From Candidatus Poribacteria bacterium (lineage in GTDB: Bacteria; Poribacteria; WGA-4E; WGA-3G), in the NCBI GenBank assembly GCA_021295735.1, contig JAGWBU010000025.1, forward strand, positions 1 through 36,941: a stretch of DNA of 36,941 nucleotides, written 5' to 3'. A program made the position numbers and the translations under genes. The notes beneath the pieces are model-generated. The model was given only the letters and a program-made list of their open reading frames with translations, searched no databases and was not told the DNA's origin. This document shows, in pieces, positions 32,452-36,941 of the stretch (position 1 is the stretch's first letter; each line of letters begins with the position of its first letter).

Positions 32452-33252
32452 ATGATGAAAATAGGCACAATGTCTTTGAATGTCAAAGGCACCACAGCAA
32501 CCGATTTTGCACAAATCGTATACGACCTCGGCTTTGACGTAATTGAACTCCACTCCAGTGCATTTGAATCTACCGATGCAACCTATCTACGGGAACTAAA
32601 GATGAACCTGATGCGGAAAGGTTTACCATTAGGTTACATCGGCATCAGCAATAACTTTGGTAAACCTGTTGCCGAACACCCCGAACAGATTGAGCATATT
32701 AAGAAGTGGGTTGATATTGCCTCATTTATGAGTTGTCCTATAGTCCGGGTATTTGCAGCTTATGTGCCTGCAGATTGTGATGATGAGGAAACATTGTGGC
32801 CTCCAATGATTGAAGGCTTCAAAGAAGTTGCAGAATACGGCTATGAATCAGGAATTCTTGTTGGTCTGCAAAATCATAACCACAACAATGTTACTCGCGA
32901 TGGGGATGCTGTTTTACGTGCGTTAAATGAAACTGACCATCCCTATTTCACGCATATCTTAGATACGGGACAGTACGCAGGTTCTCCTGGTGCCAGTGGA
33001 CATCGTGGTTCGCCACATCCGGACTATGACTGCTACACGAGTATTGAACAAACAGCACCCCACGCTGTTTACGTCCGTACCAAGTTTTATGAGATTGATA
33101 GCGGTGTAGAGGAGTGGTTGGACTATACGCGGGTTTTGGACATTTTGCGAGGTGTTGGATATAACGGATGCCTTTCAGTTGTCTATGAAGGTCAATCGGA
33201 TCCGATTGAATCAATGCGTAAAGCAAGAAGTTATCTGGAATCCTTATTGTAG
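32452..33252 (+). CDS. Sugar phosphate isomerase/epimerase-like TIM barrel
   Basis: The 266-residue protein belongs to the xylose-isomerase-like TIM-barrel superfamily: KIGTMSLNVKGTTATDFAQI, GFDVIELHSSAF, CPIVRVFAAYV, GILVGLQNHNHN, THILDTGQYAGSPGASG, AVYVRTKFYEID and CLSVVYEGQSD. Conserved Glu, Asp and His in these strands fit the metal site. An AAAGGATG ribosome binding site precedes the tandem ATG ATG; either could be used. It ends 8 nt before the alcohol dehydrogenase gene, so the two form an operon and probably act on the same substrate. Confidence 0.83.
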   Translation: MMKIGTMSLNVKGTTATDFAQIVYDLGFDVIELHSSAFESTDATYLRELKMNLMRKGLPLGYIGISNNFGKPVAEHPEQIEHIKKWVDIASFMSCPIVRVFAAYVPADCDDEETLWPPMIEGFKEVAEYGYESGILVGLQNHNHNNVTRDGDAVLRALNETDHPYFTHILDTGQYAGSPGASGHRGSPHPDYDCYTSIEQTAPHAVYVRTKFYEIDSGVEEWLDYTRVLDILRGVGYNGCLSVVYEGQSDPIESMRKARSYLESLL

Positions 33253-33260
33253 AGGGTAAG

Positions 33261-34364
33261 ATGAAAACACGTGCCGCTGTTATGTATGAACATAATCAAC
33301 CTGTGGTTGTTGAGGAACTGGAGTTAGAAGAACCGAAAGCAAACGAAGTTCTTGTCCGCACTGCTGCAAGTGGTGTCTGCCACTCCGATCTATCAGTCGT
33401 CACGGGTGCTATCTACTACGATGCGGCTGTTGTGCTTGGACATGAAGGTGCGGGTGTAATTGAACATATTGGAACCGATGTGACAGATTTTCAGGTGGGA
33501 GATCATGTAATTCTCTCTTTCGTTAGTTATTGCGGTGATTGCCACATGTGTCAGATGGAAAAAGTCTGTTTGTGCGAAAGTTACAATGTACCGCGCGGGT
33601 TTCAATTAGATGGTACCTACCGTCTGTATAACAAATCAGGTGAAGGTATCTTACAGATGGCGCGGATTGCGACTATGTCGGAATATATGGTCGTACCGCA
33701 ACAAAACCTTATAAAAATAGACGATCACTATTCGTTAGAGAAGGCTGCGCTTGTGGGATGCGGTGTAACAACAGGTGTTGGTGCCGTCCTCAATACAGCA
33801 AAAGTAGAACCCGGTAGTTCCGTAGCAGTTATCGGCACAGGTGGAGTAGGTTTAAACGCTATTCAAGGTGCTGTGCTTGCGCAAGCGGAAAAGATTATCG
33901 CTGTTGATATTGCTGAGAAGAAACTCAACTTTGCCAAAAGTTTTGGAGCAACAGATGTTGTCAATGCTGCCGAAGTGGATCCGGTTGAGGCTGTTCGTGA
34001 GTTGACAGATGGCCGCGGTGTAGATTATGCATTTGAGGTAATCGGGAATCCAGACACTATTGTGCAAGCATATCTTATGGTGCGAGCGGCTGGCACTGCT
34101 GTTATTGTCGGAATGGCACACCATCAAAAGGAATTCAGCATTCCAGCACAACACTTTGTCGCAACTGAAAGACAGATTATCGGTTCATTTTACGGTTCAT
34201 GTCAACCGCGAGTGGATATGCCAGAACTTCTCAATCTCTATACGGAAGGGAAGTTAAAGTTAGATGAGCTAATTACAAAGCACTATTCGCTTGATCAGAT
34301 TAATGAGGCGTTTGCGGATATGGAAGCTGGCGAAAATGCACGCGGAGTTATCCGCTTTAATTGA
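33261..34364 (+). CDS. Zinc alcohol dehydrogenase, class III-like
   Basis: The 367-residue MDR protein has catalytic Cys40 (ASGVCHSDLSVV), His61-Glu62 (LGHEGAGV), and structural cysteines Cys91, Cys94, Cys97 and Cys105 (SYCGDCHMCQMEKVCLC, spacing 2-2-7 as in classical ADH). The Rossmann motif is VAVIGTGGVGLNAIQGAV near residue 193. VLGHEGAGVIEHIG and the overall pattern match class III / NDMA-dependent-like alcohol dehydrogenases. It ends with an intact C-terminal region (ENARGVIRFN). The tight spacing after the TIM barrel suggests oxidation of a sugar or aldehyde adduct made by that pathway. Confidence 0.88.
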   Translation: MKTRAAVMYEHNQPVVVEELELEEPKANEVLVRTAASGVCHSDLSVVTGAIYYDAAVVLGHEGAGVIEHIGTDVTDFQVGDHVILSFVSYCGDCHMCQMEKVCLCESYNVPRGFQLDGTYRLYNKSGEGILQMARIATMSEYMVVPQQNLIKIDDHYSLEKAALVGCGVTTGVGAVLNTAKVEPGSSVAVIGTGGVGLNAIQGAVLAQAEKIIAVDIAEKKLNFAKSFGATDVVNAAEVDPVEAVRELTDGRGVDYAFEVIGNPDTIVQAYLMVRAAGTAVIVGMAHHQKEFSIPAQHFVATERQIIGSFYGSCQPRVDMPELLNLYTEGKLKLDELITKHYSLDQINEAFADMEAGENARGVIRFN

Positions 34365-34403
34365 CCCTTTTCACCATAAGATAACATTTCCTACCGTAGG
34401 TTA

Positions 34404-34605
34404 GGTAGAACAAAGTGAAACCCATAAATCAACGCTATGAGTGCCCTTATGGCATTAAACCAAATCAACGCAGCATGCGCCAAATCAAGAAATCAACGGT
34501 ATGAATCATGGCGAATGCTAAAAGCGCATTCGTCTTTAGTCATTCACCGGGTCCGAATGCCCTTTGGCATTCCCCGTATGGCATGCTGCGGGTGTTAATT
34601 TAAGG
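34404..34605. repeat. Structured repeat region: long-range palindrome with three inner hairpins
   Basis: GGTAGAACAAAGTGAAACCC opens the repeat at 34404. CGCAGCATGC (34469-34478) pairs with GCATGCTGCG (34581-34590), enclosing CGAATGC/GCATTCG (near 34511-34531), GAATGCC/GGCATTC (near 34556-34573) and smaller stems; GCCCTTATGGC lies just outside. The 24 nt at 34417-34440 recur inverted at 36317-36340. There is no coding sequence. It could be a folded RNA or a complex insertion. Confidence 0.6.
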
Positions 34606-34628
34606 AAACATGACCACCTATTCCGACT

Positions 34629-34728
34629 CGGTAGGAGCGGTTTCTAACCGCTCCGTATTATCCGAAAGGCTCTTGTGGGAGGCGTTTTCAACGCCGATAT
34701 ATCGCGCGGACAAAGCGCTCCCACAAAG
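34629..34728. repeat. Two GTAGGAG-type hairpin repeats in tandem
   Basis: GGAGCGGTT-TCT-AACCGCTCC (34634-34654) is a perfect 9-bp stem. Next, CTTGTGGGAG (from 34672) is inverted as CTCCCACAAAG (to 34728), enclosing the stem GGCGTT/AACGCC. Confidence 0.65.
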
Positions 34729-34778
34729 ATGTCCTGCCGATTAGTGGCTACCAACTCATGTAAGTCCGATTGCGGTGA

Positions 34779-34887
34779 ATCAACGCCAAATACGACAAGT
34801 GCCATACGCGTGCTTGGCGTTGATTTGGCTTTTGGTATTTGTCGGGAAAAAATTGACAGTTATGGGGGTAGAATAAAGTGAAACCCA
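34779..34887. repeat. ATCAACGCCAA inverted repeat and copy of the 34404 motif
   Basis: ATCAACGCCAA (34779-34789) and TTGGCGTTGAT (34814-34824) are exact inverted copies. GGTAGAATAAAGTGAAACCC (from 34867) repeats the sequence at 34404 with one mismatch. Positions 34888-34969 hold nothing I can name. Confidence 0.6.
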
Positions 34888-34969
34888 ACAAACTATCTTC
34901 TGTTTGTAACCGCGCAATTCACAGCACCTCTTCCAGTTTAATCGACAACTGATAGCTAAAAACTGAAAT

Positions 34970-35746
34970 ATGAAAACCATCCATACCTCCGTCCGTGAAC
35001 AGTTTAGCCAACATGCCGACTATTATGCCCAAAGCAGCGCGCATGCCAAAGGCGATACCCTTGAGGTTATCCTTGACTTTGCAAATCCAAAAGGGACGGA
35101 GAAAACTTTGGATATTGCGACAGGCACAGGTTTTACAGCGTTTGCGCTTGCACCCAAGGTAGCACAAGTGGTCGCTACGGATCTCACGCCTGAGATGGTA
35201 ACTAAGGCATCCGAGTTAGCACAGGAACAAGCGATAGAAAATGTTACGTTTTCCGTTGCCGCAGCAGAATCTTTACCGTTTGCTACTGCTTCATTAGATT
35301 TAGTGACCTGTCGACTTGCTCCTCACCACTTTCAAGATGTTCCCAAATTCTTGAGTGAGGTCCATCGTGTTTTACGAACAGAGGGACTTTTTTGCCTTGT
35401 AGATTCCGTTTCCCCTGAATCAAAAAAATTAATAGCATGGCAGAACCGCGTGGAAAAATTACGCGACGATTCTCATGTGTATGGGTACCCACCGTCTCAG
35501 TGGGATGCGATGATTTCAGATGCCGGTTTTGATATTGAGAGGACAGCACACACGCGAAATGCGCTGATGTCGTTTTTGTGGTGGGTGCGTCCACAGAAAA
35601 ATCCGCCGGAAGTGGTGAAGGAAATCCGTGACGCGTTCGCGCAACTCTCGCCTGATGACGCGAAAAAGTATTATACAGTTAAACCCGCAGATGACGATTT
35701 CTATTTTTCGTGGCCGATGTATGCTGTTAAAGCAAGAAAAGGATAG
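34970..35746 (+). CDS. UbiE-like SAM-dependent methyltransferase
   Basis: The 258-residue protein opens with VREQFSQHADYYAQSSAHAK, as in UbiE/COQ5-like methyltransferases. Motif I is TLDIATGTGFTAFALAPKV near residue 46, followed by VVATDLTPEMV, the motif around AESLPFATASLDLVTCRLAP, and EVHRVLRTEGLFCLVDSVSP. Members methylate quinones or small molecules; the substrate here is unknown. The gene stands alone between repeat-rich stretches. The ATG at 34970 has no good ribosome binding site; no better start is evident. Confidence 0.85.
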   Translation: MKTIHTSVREQFSQHADYYAQSSAHAKGDTLEVILDFANPKGTEKTLDIATGTGFTAFALAPKVAQVVATDLTPEMVTKASELAQEQAIENVTFSVAAAESLPFATASLDLVTCRLAPHHFQDVPKFLSEVHRVLRTEGLFCLVDSVSPESKKLIAWQNRVEKLRDDSHVYGYPPSQWDAMISDAGFDIERTAHTRNALMSFLWWVRPQKNPPEVVKEIRDAFAQLSPDDAKKYYTVKPADDDFYFSWPMYAVKARKG

Positions 35747-35787
35747 AACATCGGTATGTAAAATTCTTGTCATTGACCTTTGCTTTT

Positions 35788-35887
35788 CTTGTAGGAGGAG
35801 TTTTTAACCCCAATTTCTCAATTGCAACAAGCGTATCGGGCATTGACTTGGATTTCTTCTGTAGGAGCGACCTCCTGGTCCCGACCC
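35788..35887. repeat. Two GTAGGAG-type repeats
   Basis: CTTGTAGGAGGAGTTTTTAA (from 35788) and CTGTAGGAGCGACCTCC (from 35859) followed by TGGTCCCGACC are members of the dispersed family. CATACGC and ACGTTGATTCG follow at 35896-35920, the same order as near 23331. Confidence 0.55.
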
Positions 35888-36063
35888 GACGAATGTCATA
35901 CGCTCATTTGACGTTGATTCGTAGTGTATCAATAGACATTATAATGATTTAATCGGAAGTGTCTGATAATGCCAAGACCGAAAGATAGGCAAAAAGTGGA
36001 TGGCGTGTCCGTCGGGTAGAGCTTGCGACACCCATAACTGCCAATTTAGTGGTCCGCCACCCT

Positions 36064-36204
36064 GGTAGGCGCGTTTTGATGAAGATTAATTTTTTAATTC
36101 GGTATTTTTCCGTCAGCACAAGGCAAGTGTCCACTTCTGCTGGCGAGGTTTCCTAACCTCGCCAAATTACCGATTTATTTCTTAAACTTCATGTAAACGC
36201 GCTG
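36064..36204. mobile_element. 114-bp palindromic element, copy 2, inside a different hairpin
   Basis: The core 36079-36192 (ATGAAG...CTTCAT) is about 92 percent identical to 28481-28595. It is flanked by GCGCGTTT (36069-36076) and AAACGCGC (36195-36202), the arms of a hairpin whose sequence differs from that hosting copy 1. The internal hairpin GGCGAGGTTTCCTAACCTCG is identical in both copies. Confidence 0.65.
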
Positions 36205-36296
36205 ATAATTCAGAATTTTGCTGAAAATTACACCATTTTTGCCATAATTACCGCAAAAGTCGAGAAAATTGCGTAAGTCCTGCTTAAGTTTACATT

Positions 36297-36356
36297 CGCT
36301 GAATGCCAACAGACATTCATAGCGTTGATTTATGGGTTTCGCTCCGCTCTACCCAA
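36297..36356. repeat. Inverted copy of the 34404 repeat
   Basis: The 24 nt at 36317-36340 are the exact reverse complement of 34417-34440, and the flanking CTCTACCC and GAATGCC match the ends of that repeat. Positions 36357-36727 are A+T-rich; apart from a small ACGCAT/ATGCGT stem near 36384-36403 I see nothing in them. Confidence 0.6.
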
Positions 36357-36727
36357 CGGACGATACTATTATAAAGAATTAACGCATGTGATAAAATGCG
36401 TCAGAAATATAGAAAACTAAATAACCCTGTCTAACCCCTATGACCATTGACTTCGTGAAAACAAACGCACACACATTTTACATCAGTAGATCTTTTCTTA
36501 TTCTTCTAAACCTGATAATATCAATACCAAATACCTATAAAAAAACCATTTAATGAACGATTTTATTCTATTTTGTATTGAAAATAAGGTGTCTTTTTCA
36601 CGTAATGGGGATCTATCAATAAGCATTTTTTAGCATTTTCATAACCGCGTATTGAGAGAACTTTGATAGGTAGTGGCTTCTGAGTGCTTTTGAGAAATCC
36701 CAGAATAGAAACTAACCAAACTTACAA

Positions 36728-36841
36728 CTAATTAGTTATAATATCTATTACTGTGATGTTCAGGGTAGCAGCTTCTGCTATATTCAAAACAACAAATAAG
36801 GAAACCAAAAAAAATATACTAATTAGGCTCAATCGTTTCAT
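36728..36841 (-). CDS. Short secreted peptide or 5' remnant of a secreted-protein gene
   Basis: On the minus strand, AAAGGAG sits 8 nt before the ATG at 36841. The frame encodes 37 residues: MKRLSLISIFFLVSLFVVLN, then IAEA|ATLNITVIDIITN, then TAG. The first 25 residues are a textbook signal peptide with an AEA cleavage site. The mature part would have only about 13 residues and resembles the first strand of a secreted beta domain. After TAG TTG TAA the same frame is open again for about 45 codons (containing KPLPIKVLSIRGYENAK), so this is probably the decayed start of a longer gene. An inverted repeat TTTGGC/GCCAAA (36858-36878) precedes the ribosome binding site. Confidence 0.45.
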   Translation of the reverse strand: MKRLSLISIFFLVSLFVVLNIAEAATLNITVIDIITN

Positions 36842-36941
36842 TATTCTAACTCCTTTATTTGGCAATACCTTCGCCAAAAAAAGTTGAATAAATAGGGCTG
36901 ATGTCCTAAAGTTATAGTAAGAAAAAACAATAACTTTGAAA

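Noticed and set aside
34675..34881. 68-codon plus-strand frame
   Set aside because: It is made of intergenic repeats (GGAGGCGTTTTCAACGCC and the ATCAACGCCAA inverted repeat).
34404..34887. CRISPR array
   Set aside because: The repeats are palindromic, unequal in spacing and length, and no cas genes are present.
1..36941. tRNA or rRNA genes
   Set aside because: I found no T-loop GTTCRANNC with a matching acceptor stem and no rRNA-like sequence by eye; a covariance-model search would settle it.

Overview
The window looks like a bacterial chromosome segment of moderate to low G+C from an uncultured lineage. The closest match I can recall is Candidatus Poribacteria (sponge-associated) or a related group. 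This is an inference from the gene mix: sugar and polyol oxidoreductases, xylose-isomerase-like TIM barrels, LamG proteins, VWA proteins, TPR proteins and very repeat-rich intergenic DNA. There is no rRNA or tRNA gene to anchor the taxonomy. Several promoters match the sigma-70 consensus closely (TTGACA-17-TATAAT) and ribosome binding sites are mostly AAGGAG-like, so ordinary bacterial expression is expected.

Layout. 1-70 is what appears to be the right end of an IS200/IS605-type element that has replaced the 3' end of comEC (minus strand, to 2358). 2.6-5.9 kb holds a secreted TPR plus beta-propeller protein, fdhD and a small membrane protein. 5.9-13.0 kb is a carbohydrate region: zinc-type dehydrogenase, Gfo/Idh/MocA oxidoreductase, sugar isomerase-like TIM barrel, methyltransferase, a convergent nagA-like deacetylase, an aldo/keto reductase and a second zinc dehydrogenase. 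13.1-14.5 kb has a small CopG-antitoxin-like protein and an FGE/SUMF1-domain protein. 14.6-21.2 kb is a compact run: TPR protein, ECF sigma factor, overlapping zinc-finger anti-sigma factor with one membrane segment, and three tandem paralogous membrane-anchored VWA proteins, the last truncated. 21.5-28.4 kb has purN, another TIM barrel, two secreted LamG paralogues and clpB, which is preceded by a consensus sigma-54 element.

28.4-30.5 kb contains a coupled small protein and clan AA aspartic protease. Convergent to them is a minus-strand operon of a TPR protein and a UGSC-motif selenoprotein, read through an in-frame UGA that is followed at the right distance by a perfect hairpin. 30.6-34.4 kb carries a Nudix hydrolase overlapping a rhamnose-mutarotase-like protein, an unrecognised coiled-coil protein, a TIM barrel and a class III-like alcohol dehydrogenase. 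34.4-36.9 kb is mostly repeats around one methyltransferase, ending with a short minus-strand reading frame encoding a signal peptide.

Two systems deserve most attention. The first is the UGSC selenoprotein, which normal gene calling would split in two or discard. The second is a layered family of non-coding palindromes: short GTAGGAGCG-type hairpins, terminal-inverted-repeat elements of about 130 bp, and a 114/115-bp element present twice, each copy sitting in the loop of a different hairpin repeat. The sigma/anti-sigma/triple-VWA operon is the best candidate for an undescribed protein system.
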